The notes beneath the pieces are model-generated. The model was given only the letters and a program-made list of their open reading frames with translations, did not search any database and had not been told where the DNA came from. Positions 49,145 to 61,176 of a stretch of DNA of 64,000 nt are shown piece by piece. Position 1 is the stretch's first letter, and each line of letters opens with the position of its first letter. This DNA comes from Paracyclopina nana (Eukaryota; Arthropoda; Copepoda; Cyclopoida; Cyclopettidae). The stretch is from assembly GCA_019096065.1 (NCBI GenBank), contig JAGUCH010000002.1, positions 15,202,501-15,266,500 of the forward strand, written 5' to 3'. The translations under genes were made by a program, and so were the position numbers.

Positions 49145-51034
49145 TTAATGGCCTCTTAAAATGGTTTGAATCTTTTGTGAAATGTACTCTACAGCTTGGT
49201 TGGACAGCTTTGAGATGCTGTTCAGGCTCAGGAATCCATGTGGCAAACCGTTGATTACTTCCAACGAGACTTTGTTGCCCACTTCCAACAACCGATTGGA
49301 GAATGTGATGACCTCGTCCAGGCAAGGGTCAATCTCGGTGGTGATGAGGTGGACAGGTGGGAACTTGGCCAAGATTTCAGCTGGGATGTAAATGGGGGAA
49401 AGTAGGGGGTCAGTGTGGCTTTTGCAGGCTTCCAACTCCTGCACAAATGTTCTTGGGCACGTGGCGTTGTAATTGGGGTCCGCATAGCTGTTTAAGCACC
49501 TCAGCAAAAAAGGGAACATGACAAGGGGATCAAAGAGGCAAAAAAGGCGTGACGGCGAGGGATACATTTGGCACAAGAGAGCTGGATAGATCATCAATAA
49601 GCTATTGGGCTTCCGGATGCGAGCTTCTATGCATTTCAGGGTTAAGCCAGAGGAAAAGTTGCCACCAGCCGAGTCTCCTCCTACCAAGATGAATTCTCCA
49701 GTTGTTCCCAAGGAGGGAAAGTTTTGCAGCATCCAATTATAGGCATAGAAGATTTCCTCCAAAGCCCTGAAAATCAAGCTTTGATTTAATTCAAAAGTTT
49801 CCGGGTAATCATAAAGTCCTACCTTGGGTATGGAGCTTGCGGAGCAAGGCTGTAGTCAATGCTTAGAATGGGAATGCCATTCTCTCTTGACCATTGTCTC
49901 AAGTAGGTCTCATGGCTCTTGGAAGTCTGCGCTATGAAGCCACCTCCGTGCATGTGGAAGAAAATGGCGTTTGACGAAGGCTGCACTTTGCAAGAGCAGC
50001 CCTGGAAGCAAATCTTGCAGCCTCCAAGCATGTCCACTGTTCGGAAAGGACTTAGCAGCCTTGCTGAGATGTCCTTCAGTCCAATGTGAGAAGTAGGTAT
50101 GGGCACCTCAAAAAAGCCAGTGCCATCTTGCCTGATGGTCTTTAGAGGTTCAGGTGGGATTTTCACCACATGATTGGTCTTGATGGGTCCCATCGCTCTT
50201 CGTAGGGCCTTGCCAGTCAAATCGCCTTCGTTAAGGCTGTAGAAATTCTGACAAAACTCCACTGGCAGCTCCTTGATGGCTTCCGAAATTCTGGCTGCCA
50301 AAAACTCCGGATCTGTCATATATCTAAATCCTATGCGACTCTCCAGCATGCGTTGGGCTGTCCCACTGATGGAGGACTCGTGAAGGTCCGCAATCCAAGC
50401 CAGTCCAAAAGTAATGGTCCCAGTGAACTTTCGTATGTCAGGATCATCAATGTGGAATCCTCGACCTCTCCCATAAAGCTGCGAGCAGTCCATGAGTGAA
50501 ATTCTCAGGCTCAAGCTTTCTATTTTGGGATTAGCCTTCAAGTCAGGGTTGTCTGGGAAAAGCTTCAGCGGATCGTCGGGCCTTGCCCTGGGCTCGTTTG
50601 AGGCCATTTCGTGGATCTCGAGCAAAAACTCATTGATGGTTGTCATATACTCCAAGGTCTTGATCCAGAACTTGAGGCTATTCATGGAGTACGAGTCACC
50701 CTCGTTGGCTCTTTGAAACACTTTGGTGATGATCCTCAATAAAGTGACAGCAACCTTGAAAAAAAATAGGAATATTAATATAGCACATTTTAAATATTAA
50801 CCTTACCTTGATGAAAGAACGGAATCCATTTGCTTTAACTCCAAGTTTCGAGTCATACAACGGTGCAAATGATGCAATTGTGCTCAATTGCTGATGGTAA
50901 TGGTCCAATTTGGTGGACAAACTTTTGCCGCAAGAAGACAGAGCTTTCTTATTGATATCCAGCTCGCACAGATCGATGATGTTTTCAAACTCTGACGAAT
51001 CAATGACATTAACTGTAAGCTTTCGTGGTGCCAT
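49145..51034 (-). CDS. LIPE: Hormone-sensitive lipase
   Basis: Three exons (51034-50807, 50754-49823, 49766-49145) give 593 residues. The HSL N-terminal domain is present (LSLRISLMDCSQLYGRGRGF and GTITFGLAWIADLHE). The alpha/beta-hydrolase part has the oxyanion motif FFHMHGGGFIAQTSKSHE, YSLAPQAPYPRALEE, the nucleophile elbow VGGDSAGGN, an acidic residue in TTEIDPCLDE and the histidine in LPHGFLSL. The stretch between the catalytic Ser and Asp is only about 115 residues, against roughly 270 in mammals, so the phosphorylated regulatory module is missing. HSL hydrolyses diacylglycerol and cholesteryl ester. The upstream in-frame GTG is not a start; translation begins at the ATG at 51034. Confidence 0.93.
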
Positions 51035-51709
51035 GATGATGTTTTGAGTATTTCCCACCGACTGATTTCACTGTGCTCTTAATCTGGGACTTTTAAGCGC
51101 TTATACGCAGTTGCTCTACATACATTGAGGGTCATTATTTGTAGTTATAACGCAGCTTGGGCTGCATGATAACGTAGGATTTGTCAGAGAGGCAGATGTA
51201 CTTTTCACAAGTCCAATGATCGGTCACTGTACACGCGGATACAGTTTCCTTTAATCCTTCGTTTCAAGGCAAATTCAAGGCTGCAATTTGATATACCAAA
51301 CAAGAGCACATGCAAGCTTAAAAAGAGGACCTCCAATCCTACCTTGCGGGCTATGAAAGCAACTAGCTGCTGTTCAAAATGTCTATATGCTTGACTGCTT
51401 TCTACTACTTTTTATAGCATACACACATGTGTGATTTATGACGTAACAACGTGCTTTGTTCGCTCACATAATTTAACAAACATTATGAATACTGTACACG
51501 ATGCGCGCATTTAGCAAAAGGCATGCAAATTCTGGCCTCACCTGAGTAAACAACCAGCATAGTAGAGATGAACTTTGAGCAGACATGAGCTTAGCTCTAA
51601 ATTAGAGACAATAAAACTGCTTTTTAAAAATGCTAATGTTTCCATGCTTCTTTCGATTCAAGCACTTGTTTGTGGAAAAAGGCTTAACATATTGGGTGCC
51701 ATTACCTGT

Positions 51710-53075
51710 TCCTACCACTTACGATATCTGGTCCTACTGTGACCTGCTCCTAGTATGACAGGTCGTACTTGGCGCTACTGTAACTGACCATTTCTGGTCC
51801 TAATGTGCTAGACCGTACCTGGTCCTACTATGACTGACCATTTCTGGTCCTAATGTGCCAGACCGTACCTGGTCCTAATGTGACTGACCATTTCTGGTCC
51901 TAATGTGCCAGACCGTACCTGGTCCTCATGTGACAGACCAATTCTGGTCCTAATGTGCCAGATCCGCACCTGGTCCTACTATGACAAACAGTACCTGATC
52001 CTACTGTGACAGACAGTACATTTTCTATTGTGATATATAGTACCTGGTCCTAATGTGACAGACAGTACTTAACCTACTGTGACAGACTGTACCTTTTCCT
52101 ACTGTGACAGAAAGTACCTTGTCCTACTATGACTTGGTCCTTCTGTGACAGACAGTACCTGATCCTACTGTGACAGACAGTACATTGCCTACTGTGATAT
52201 ACAATACCCGGTCCTAATGTGACAGACAGTATGTACCTTACCTACTGTGACAGACTGTACCTTTTCCTATTGTGACAGAAAGTACCTTGTCCTACTATGA
52301 CAGACACTTATGGTCCTAATGTGCCAGACCGTACCTAGTCCTACTGTGCAAGACAAAATCCTTTCCTATTGTGAGATATCATACCTTTTCCTACAGTGAG
52401 ATATCGTACCTGGTCCTACTGTGCCAGACCGTACCTGGTCCTACTATGACAGGAAGTACCATGTCCTACTGTGACAGAAAGTACCTTGTCCTACTATGAC
52501 AGAAAGTACCATGTCATACTCTGACAGAAATTACCATGTCCTACTGTGACAGACCAATTCTGGTCTAAATGTGACAGACCGTACCTGGTCCTGCTGTGAC
52601 AGACAGTACCTGATCCTCGAGTGACAGACAGTGCCTTTCCTACTGTGACATATGATACCTGGTCCTAATGTGACAGACAGTACCTTTCCTTCTGTGACAT
52701 ATGGTACCTGGTCCTATACTATGACAGACCACTCATGGTCCTAATGTGCTAAACCGTACCTGGTCCTACTGAGCCAGACAGTACCTGGTCCTACCAAGAC
52801 AGACAGTACCTTTTCCTATTGTGATATATCATTCCTTTTTCTACAGTAAGATATCGTACCTGGTCCTACTGTGATAGACCGTACCAAGTCTACTACAACA
52901 GACCTTACCTGATCCTGTTAGTCAATTAACATGTCCAAGTGTGACATACCGTACCTGGTCCTGATGTGCCAGACAGTACCTGGTCCTACTGCGTCAGACC
53001 TTACCTGGTCCTGTTAGTCAGATTGTACTTGCTTCTACCACCATGACAGACCATACCTGGTCCTACTGACAAATT
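51710..53075. repeat. Minisatellite, period about 25 bp
   Basis: About 1.35 kb of degenerate tandem copies of a 25-base unit close to GTACCTGGTCCTACTGTGAC plus AGACC or AGACA. Copies vary in the last five bases and in the CTACTGTGAC/CTAATGTGCC half, giving higher-order patterns. There is no continuous open frame across it. Confidence 0.9.
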
Positions 53076-53084
53076 ATTAAACTT

Positions 53085-54410
53085 ATTAAAATAGGACTTC
53101 TTGGCTTTGTAGAAAACCGATTTTCCTTTTGGTGAGATTGAAAGAAAAGAATCTCAGTAGGGCCGAGTACGATCTGTCCCGGTGGTAAGGCCAAGTTTGA
53201 TCTTACTTGTAGGTGCATTTCGGTTGGCGGTAGGATCAGGGATGGTGTGTCAGAGAAGGATCAAGAAACACCGCGTACTAGTAGGACCAAAATATGAGCG
53301 GTTTCCCGTTATTTCTTAGTTTTCCCAAGGCTGTATGAGGTTGCCCATTTCACGAATAAAATTCCGCGATATCACACCTCGTTAACACAGCTTTTGTTAT
53401 TAAAAGAAGTTGAGTAAGTTAGCAACGCTGATGCTGAGGCAGCTGAGCTGAGTTGATAAATGAGCAAAAGTGAGTCGAGAATTCGTCTTTTCAACTCCGT
53501 GTCAATTTTTCTAAACATATCAAAGTGTCAAATTCATTGATTTACGCGCACCAAAAATTGTTTTTTAGTAAATAGTCTCAGCATCAGCGTTACTTGCCTA
53601 CCAAGCTTCTTAAACTACTAAGTTAACGTGATTAAGCTGAGTACTGAAAAGTAAACAGTGAGTCGGCGAACCAAGGCATAAAAAGAAAGAAAAGAATAGT
53701 GGGCATAAACGGACTGGATTCAACGCTGGGAATGTAAGCCCAATTTTGATTATTAAATTGAGCGGACCTAGAAGTGGAGAAATATTTGTCAATTTAATTT
53801 AAAAATCGGTATCGAGCGCCTCAGTAGAAACCATTGGTGCGAGCGCCGAGATGAATCATACTACTTTTGAGACTTGCCTTGATCAGTGGAAAAAGCAAAT
53901 TTCATTGCGATGACACTTCGATTTCTTATCAAATTGGAGCACGTATGCTAGCTAGGCGCGTTTAGTCATCAAAATTGTCAGCCGCATGCTTTTCATTTAA
54001 CGAATTGTCACGGGCTTGTCCAGGGAAAACAGTAGGTCGATCTGCACTTTTCACTCTTTATGGTTCTTACAAAAGTTGCTCATTTCGATGGCGGCAAGAT
54101 TGTCAGTTGTTCAGCCTCAAAAAGGCCGCGCGTGAAATGCTCGCCATCTAAATTATTGTGGGCTCACTGCGTCACTTATGATTGGGTTGCTTGTTTGACG
54201 CTCTTCAGTTATAGCTACCCCAAATTGTGCTAAAATCGCAGTTCTTCTATTTTCTGCCTTAGATTAAAAATTTTTTGTCTATTAAAAATACCTACCTACT
54301 CAAAAGATTAGATTCCTCAGTGAAATGTGCTCAAAGTTTACCCAAAACCTTAGGAACAAATATTGATTAAAATTGTTTTGGTGCTCATTCTTGATCATTT
54401 TCAGGCTATA
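53085..54410. other. Intergenic before the K2P channel
   Basis: About 1.3 kb with no gene seen. A splice acceptor (ATCATTTTCAG) ends at 54404, six bases before the K2P start, so a 5' UTR exon should lie somewhere upstream. Confidence 0.4.
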
Positions 54411-57090
54411 ATGATGTCATTTCCTGCCTGGTTGGCCCTACTTGTCTTTTACATTGTTTATTTGCTCATCGGGGGCTTCACATTCAGAGCCATCGAGTCT
54501 CCTTATGACTGCAAAAAGCACCAGGAGGAAAAAGCTGGCAGAGTTGAAATACTTCACAACCTTGGCAAACTAAGACGTGAGTTGACGATAATGACAACCA
54601 GTCCTGGTGAAAACTTTCTTTCTCTCATTGAATTGTAGGCACCTTGACACCCAAGCAAATACTTTTGCTCAATTTGATAGTTGCTCAAATTAACGAGACG
54701 CATGCTCTGTTTCACCATCCAACCTTAGAGGTAGCTGGCTCAAATGACACGAACTGTCCCAATGATAGTTTGAATTGGAACTTTTACAATTCGCTCTTCT
54801 TCTCATTTACAGCCATTACCACAATAGGTGAGTATTTTGAACATCTGATTAATCCAGGGAAAAATCTTGAAGCATTTGGCTTCCCGTGGCAAAAATAAGT
54901 GTCACCCTTGCTGTTTCAGGCTATGGTCACTTATCTCCCTCTACCTACCTTGGCAAAGTGGTTTGCATTTTATACTCCCTCCTTGGGGTTCCCATAAATG
55001 GCATCCTCATCGGGTCTCTGGGAGCCTATTTCGGCAATAAGGTATGATTGCCAGTAATTTCACTTAACACGGCGCCAGAGCGGCTACTTTTCACATTTTC
55101 TCTTCAAGCTCAACAAGTTCAAGACGACGAGGCCAGGAGGCCAAAATGAATTTTTCCGCATTTTGCTGCTGGCCACGCAAATCTTGGTCTACCTCTTGCT
55201 CGGATGCATCATTTTCATTGTCTTGCCAGCGATAGTTTTTTGCGTCATTGAGCCTGACTGGGATTACTTGGACAGTGTCTACTATGCTTTCGTTACTCTT
55301 ACCACCATAGGTTTTGGTGACTATGTGGCAGGTTCGTAAATCGCATCCATTTTGACATACTTCATGATTCAGAGAATTGCTAACACTTCAATTGCTAATA
55401 TCAATTATAAAGTGTTCTTTACACTCCGCTGAATCGTACTGTATATGGGTTATATCTTTTTAAAACTAAATAAGTATTTGCCCAGGAAGAAACGGGGAAA
55501 CCCTGGCTGAGCTCGGCAACTGGGTCATGGTGTACCAGGCAGGAATTATCATCTGGATCATTTTTGGGCTGGGTTATGTCTTCCTCATCATTGGCGTCAT
55601 CACGGATGGCCTTCGCGCTCCAGCCAAGCGCGTGCGTAAGAAGTTGGCCAAGGCCGAAAAGGTCGTTATGACGCGTGTTCTGCAAGAGATCGTCCTCATC
55701 AAGTCGAAGGTAAGACTTTTACGGCTATTATTTACCATATCTTAACAGCTTTTGAGCGCAGCAAGACGAGGACAGGCGTGTTGCCAAGGGAGCTGTTCCC
55801 TCAACTAGCGCAGCAAGGACTGGAGATGTTGCTGACAATGGCTCTGCTGACAATCTTTCGGATATCAGTGTCCCTCACGCTCACAGAAATAGTATGGTAT
55901 GTGTGCTTCGCTATATAATAAGCCTTGCATTTGAGCGTAAGAAAATATAGAGGGAGCTCATTTCTAATAGCGTTTCAGAAAATTCCTCCGCTGATCTTAG
56001 GCCTCTGAAAGCAGCACCTTTTCCTATTGCTTTCATGAAAAAACTGATGATATTGCAGCATAAAACCATTACATGAGCTGTCATTTGAAGACATTTGCAA
56101 AATGTTCATGTTTTCAGAGAATTTTCTTTTTGCCACAAGCATAGTTCCAATGGATATTGAGTTCTTGGGTGAATATGCCATGCACAAACAGAGATTTGTT
56201 TGCCAAAATTGTTGTTCAGAAAAAAGCTACTTAGTTTATTTTCATCTTTTTCGAAAATACTGCATAGGTTTCAAGAAAAACTCGAAAATCCTTATTTCCC
56301 TTTGCTACGCCGCTGCGTTGATACTAGCTCTATTTTCACAATAGGGGGCGCTATTTACCCCCGATGACAGGGGCTATTGCTTCCTATACCATAATTAACT
56401 TACTCAATATTTTTAGCCTTCTGGAGTGGCGCTGAGTGTGGAGGAGCTCCTTGAAGAAATGAACCAGGACACAATCACTTCGTTGCGCACATTTGTCGAC
56501 ACTGCTCATGTGGTGCGAAAGGTTTCGCAAATTTCGAGTCGGAGGCCCACGCCACCATCTCGGATAGTATCCCATGATCAGCTAGAGTTACCTAGTAGCC
56601 ACCGTGTGTCAGACTCTTTTTCCGAAGAGGACGACTCAATTGCAGCCTCTAGCCGTCCCACTTCAGCCCACTCTGTCACCAGCAGGACTTCGGAGCTACG
56701 AGGCTGGATGCGAAGGAAGCTCAGCTTTAAAAGTAGCCCTTTACACTTTGCATCATGCCTCGGGTATTGCTAAATCAATTTTCCTCATAGGCGTACAAAA
56801 CGACTCAACGCCTACTGATGAAGCCGTGATGAACCAATTGGCCGCAAGCGTGTCCTTGCCAGAGATCCTCAGGGAAACCACCATGGAAGAGTTCTTGCTC
56901 GCCATCGAACGGGTGAAAGCGAACACACTCATTAAAGAAGATGATGACGATGATGACGACAACGAGGAAGATAAAGGTACTTCCTCTAACTGACATGCTG
57001 TGAATGAACTTCGTGCTCTTTTTTAAAAGAAAAAGCCAGAAAGAATGCTGACTTATTGTACTTTTTTTAACAGACGAACCTGCCTTTTAA
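54411..57090 (+). CDS. Two-pore-domain potassium channel (K2P)
   Basis: Nine exons in phase (54411-54576, 54639-54827, 54920-55041, 55109-55331, 55486-55709, 55762-55896, 56417-56732, 56791-56976, 57074-57090) give 525 residues. The layout is M1 (SFPAWLALLVFYIVYLLIGG), a glycosylated cap (LNLIVAQINETHALFH), pore 1 with selectivity filter TTIGYGH, M2 and M3, pore 2 with TTIGFGD, and M4 (GIIIWIIFGLGYVFLIIGVI). A basic segment and a long Ser/Thr-rich cytoplasmic tail with a highly acidic patch (Asp/Glu run) follow. The last exon adds only DEPAF. If the intron after 56976 is retained the protein ends GTSSN at 56993, and if the one after 56732 is retained it ends near 56773. K2P channels set background K+ conductance; the subfamily is not assigned. 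Confidence 0.93.
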
Positions 57091-57438
57091 AACGGTGATC
57101 ATTAGGGTTTCCTTTGCTCTTGTTAGTTTGTAATTAAAACGCATAGATATTTACTTTTTATCCATTTCCCTAATGTGCGCAAATATTTGGAAATCTAACT
57201 TGCTTCCTGTATTTTTAAAAGTTATGGGAATATTTTTGTAGTTGGGCACTTTTTGCTGCTGCAAAAGTAAGACGATGCAAATGCGCCATTTCCTGAGCTT
57301 ATGATTTTTTTCCCGTCTCGTTTTCCTCGTGTAAGGAATCTACGAGCTTAATCTCTCTTTAAGCTAAAATAATGTACTCTCTGCTTTAACGCCGTTTTCA
57401 TCAACTACTTTTATTTTTTCATATTCGGCAAAAACTAG

Positions 57439-59505
57439 TTAATGGCAATCTCCATCTTTAGTGTGCTCTTTTATCCAGTCAAGATGCTTCACGACCCTGG
57501 TGAAAATACCTGGGGAGTTCATATTGGCACATCCTGTGCCTCTACTCACGATTCCAAGTATGAATGCTCTTCCTTTTTCGCTTTCATACCACTGATAAAA
57601 AGGCCCTCCACTGTCACCTTATAAAATATTCCAATAATTCAAAATCACGTTGCAATAATTGCTTTAGTACCTTGGCATGAGTCTGAACCACCGATGTAGA
57701 ATCCTTTGTACTTGTCACTGATATTGCCAATTCCTAAATAGTTGATTCTTCTGCCAACCAATTTGAAGTAATAGGACTTGGTTTTTGAGTTTTTGATGCG
57801 TTTGTACAGCATGATTTTGGGGAAGTAGTTCTTTTTGCCTGCACACAACTCAATTGATCCATTTGCCATCAGAGCTTGGCCAAGGTCTTCGCACAAGTCC
57901 TTGGGTAAAATGTCTAATTTTGTCTCCAAGAGTTTTTGTGACAATGCCAAATTATTGACTCTGGTGCACGCTTCCCTGCACCAGCCCCAGTTTTTCGTGG
58001 AGCTCGGCTTGGTAGCTTCGGAAACAGAATCCTTTTCAGTGCCGCCATCATATCTGTCACAATATCCCTCTTGTCCAGGCTCGTCTGCTTTCTCTGAACA
58101 GGTGCCACACCACCCATTTGTTCCAGGACTTGAACTACCAAAGAATACTATTTTTGAGCAAATCATTTCAGTGATATCTAACCATATTTTCTGCAAATTG
58201 CTTAACTTTTTCCGTCCCTAAAACCCCACAGTGCACCTAGAGACACTGATTATTATCCTATTCGGAAAAACATATATACTCCTTGGACGCCTAACAAGTG
58301 ACTTCTGGAAATGAGTATCATGCATACTTGTAGCATGATGTGTAGGCAGCTTTGTTGGCCGTTTCATCCCAGTAATAGACCAATAAGGAATTGCCTTCTT
58401 TAAGTTCTGCCAGAGGGCTTTTCATTTGACGCGATGCCCACGTGGTCAATTCTGCGCACACTGGATTGTGGGCTGAGGGCGTGGGCACTCGAGTGCAAGA
58501 GTCAAACATTTGATTTTTGAACTCGAATGGGAATTTGCACATGGTGTGCGGATTCGGCCCATTGCCATTGGTACCACATGCGAAAATGTCCACTCCCCAA
58601 CCACCAACGTAGCCGTCATCAGGCATGTCATCAAAATCAGGAGTGGGTGGCACGCAAATTGGAGCCACTTGGTAGGGAATGAACCGGACTTTCTTCTCTA
58701 GCTTGACCAGAGCCATGTCCGGAGAAAAGGACAAGTCGCCATCTGGATCCGAGTCCAGAAACCAGCCAGGCTTGATTCTGCAAGATATATAGTCGTTGAA
58801 ACTAGCCTAGGCGTTGAAGTGCTCAAATACATGCTTGACACTTGTGACCTTGTGCTCAAGGCTCGTGATGGCAGATCTGATCTCAGCATTGTTCACACCC
58901 AAGAAGACTTGAACGTTGTTGGGTATGTCATACATGGGCACTGCCGTGTTGAGCCCATCAATTTTTACTGTCTAGTAGAAAATGTGGATTTTTTCGTTTT
59001 ACTAAAGTTTTCAAAGTCTTACCTTGCAAACAATTGGAGGCTCAGTCCGGCAGAAGCAGTGAGCTGCTGTTAAAACATACCTTGAAAAGGGATCATTTTG
59101 AATTATTATACATAACTTTTCTAAAATAGTTACAAGTGATTGATTAGGGCTCCTCCACAAGCTGAATTGGAAATGCGAAGATGGGCCAACCATGGCCTTG
59201 CATCTGGCTCGTACCCGTTTACTATTCTGGTATCTTTTTCATCGATGTTTTCTTCTTCTTCATCATCGTAGTAGTAATTATCATTGGACGCGTCTTCTTT
59301 AGCTTCCCTCTTGAAAATTCTAAAAAGGAGCTCTTTATGCATGTGATCCAGATTTGGGTAATTTCCCCACAAAAACTCACTTGGGAGCTTGAATGTCGGC
59401 TACTCCACACTCTTGATTGCAGTTGGTGAGAGATCCGACGAATTCTGAGCAATCTGATTTACTCAGGAGGATAAAAAGTAAAATGCCCAACTCTGAGGGA
59501 TGCAT
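57439..59505 (-). CDS. Trypsin-like serine protease with a Cys-rich FN2-like insertion
   Basis: Seven exons (59505-59381, 59319-59134, 59080-59023, 58971-58831, 58770-58328, 58134-57671, 57617-57439) give 531 residues. A signal peptide and an acidic pro-region (NYYYDDEEEENIDEKD) precede the activation site R|IVNGYEPDARPW. The triad is complete: His in VLTAAHC, Asp in SPDMALVKLE, Ser in GDSGGP. Asp six residues before the Ser (SDSCQGDSGGP) predicts trypsin-like cleavage after Arg/Lys. Instead of a normal 225-residue domain, about 180 extra residues lie between GGWGVD and the C-terminal half. They include CKFPFEFKNQMFDSC, which resembles a fibronectin type II motif, and GTNGWCGTC. The last exon is absent from long open frames but carries the active Ser and the C-terminal helix. 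Confidence 0.9.
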
Positions 59506-59662
59506 GGCAATATTTTGTGTCATAAATCAGTGTTAACATATACTATCATTTGATGCATTGCATACTTAAAGCATTTTACTCTCACCAGAGCGAAACAAAA
59601 TCAGACTTGAAATGCCCAAGATGTTATTTTTTAGATTTATATTTGCATAAGTGGAGTTGACA

Positions 59663-61056
59663 TTATTTTTTAATTGCTTTATTTAGAAGCACTATTGCGC
59701 AGTCGTAAAAAGACAGTCCTAAAAACAGACCTAATGATCCACCCACTGCCGAAACTATGGCATTCAGGTCAAAAAGCTCGTATTCGGTCTGGAAGGGAAA
59801 AGCACATATTAGTCACATAAATACGAAAACTTGGTGAATATCCTACAGTAACAAAGTGTTCAGTGTCTCCATAAACGATGAAAATTTGAGTCGAATTTTT
59901 ATTCTGTTTGATCGGTTTCGGCTCCGGAATGTCGTTCACGCTCCATGACATGATTCTGCATTGCTTCAGACATTTTGTCATTTTCATTGACGTCAGCGAG
60001 TTCATCACTCTGGTAAGCTTGGACACGGTGCATGTAATGTCCTTTTGTACTGTACAATTTGGGATGAGTCCGGAAGGAATGAAGTGTTCAACCAGGGGCA
60101 ACCAACAGACTGAAAAATGACATAAATACAGAATAATACAGTTTGAAGTGGATCTATTCACCTTTTGCATCCTTGCAATGCTTATCTTGTGATTCCATCA
60201 GCATTTGATTTGCTCCCCATTCCCTTGAACATTCACTTCTTGAGTAGCCATAACTGTTGTTACAAGCTTGGTCTTTCTTTGGATAAGACTCGCTGATGGT
60301 GAGCGTCAAAGGCAAGTCTCGATTCAGGGATCTTTGATTGAGTTCAGTGGTTGCAGGCGGAGCGGACCAAAAGTTACCAAACAATCCAGATTCATCTCCA
60401 GGTGCAAAGAAGAACAGAACAAGATTTTGCACCACGCCCCATTTAATTGAGAGATATAGAGCATCGATTCCACGCATTGGCCTCTTACACTGATCAAGAC
60501 AAAAATTACCACCATTTGGGATGTTAATTGAAAATGTTACTTTTAAGAGGTAGCATCTTCCAAAAGTCGAGTGAAAAGTGCTCATGTCAATGTCGTTTGT
60601 TACTCCTCTGTCCAAGTCATTCAGCTCCCATTTTGAGGCAACTTCGTCAGTAGCGGTCACAGTCGAAACTTCCTTTATAAAGTCAGCAAGATCAAAAGTG
60701 TTCTCATGCCAATTTTTTAGCGTTTCCACTAACTCACCTGTCAATTTGGATAATTTCTAATTGGAAAAACGTACCAAAAATGTAGAATACATACTTTGTG
60801 TTTCCGGATCTTCTGGAACAACGTCACCAGGAAAGGAGACATGAGCTGAATCACGAAATCCAGGACATAAGGCAATTGTTGGCAGCATCAAGGACTCGTT
60901 TTTGGACAAGTCACTGACCAAAACGGTCTTGCCTTCAACATACTTTTCAACTGTGCCCTTCACTTGAAATATGAAAGCTATCAGTAGACCTGATACGACG
61001 ATGCCTTTCACCAAAAATGGTAAAAACATGCTGCAGTGAGTGCGATCGGCCTCCAT
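59663..61056 (-). CDS. DEG/ENaC (pickpocket-like) sodium channel subunit
   Basis: Four exons (61056-60795, 60737-60162, 60109-59847, 59788-59663) give 408 residues. The first helix is LVKGIVVSGLLIAFIFQV, followed by TVEKYVEGKT and LMLPTIALCPGF, the conserved post-TM1 segment of the family. The ectodomain is Cys-rich (CLDQCKRPMRG, MTKCLKQCRIMSWS). The last exon, short and outside long open frames, holds the pore helix: LNAIVSAVGGSLGLFLGLS, the ASC signature, followed by a short intracellular tail. The ectodomain is shorter than in most pickpocket proteins. Family members are amiloride-sensitive sodium channels in mechano- or chemosensation; which applies here is unknown. Confidence 0.88.
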
Positions 61057-61176
61057 GACTGTGCTGATCAAACAGTGGTTTAACCGAGGCCAGTTCCATT
61101 ATTAGCTTGTTTGCTCACATGGGCGTGGAGGAGAAGGCAGCAAAGCCAAACAGCATGATTATGTGCATTTTTATTA

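Noticed and set aside
51710..53075. Regular repeats that could recall a CRISPR array
   Set aside because: The repeats are directly adjacent with no unique spacers, and the window is a eukaryotic genome.
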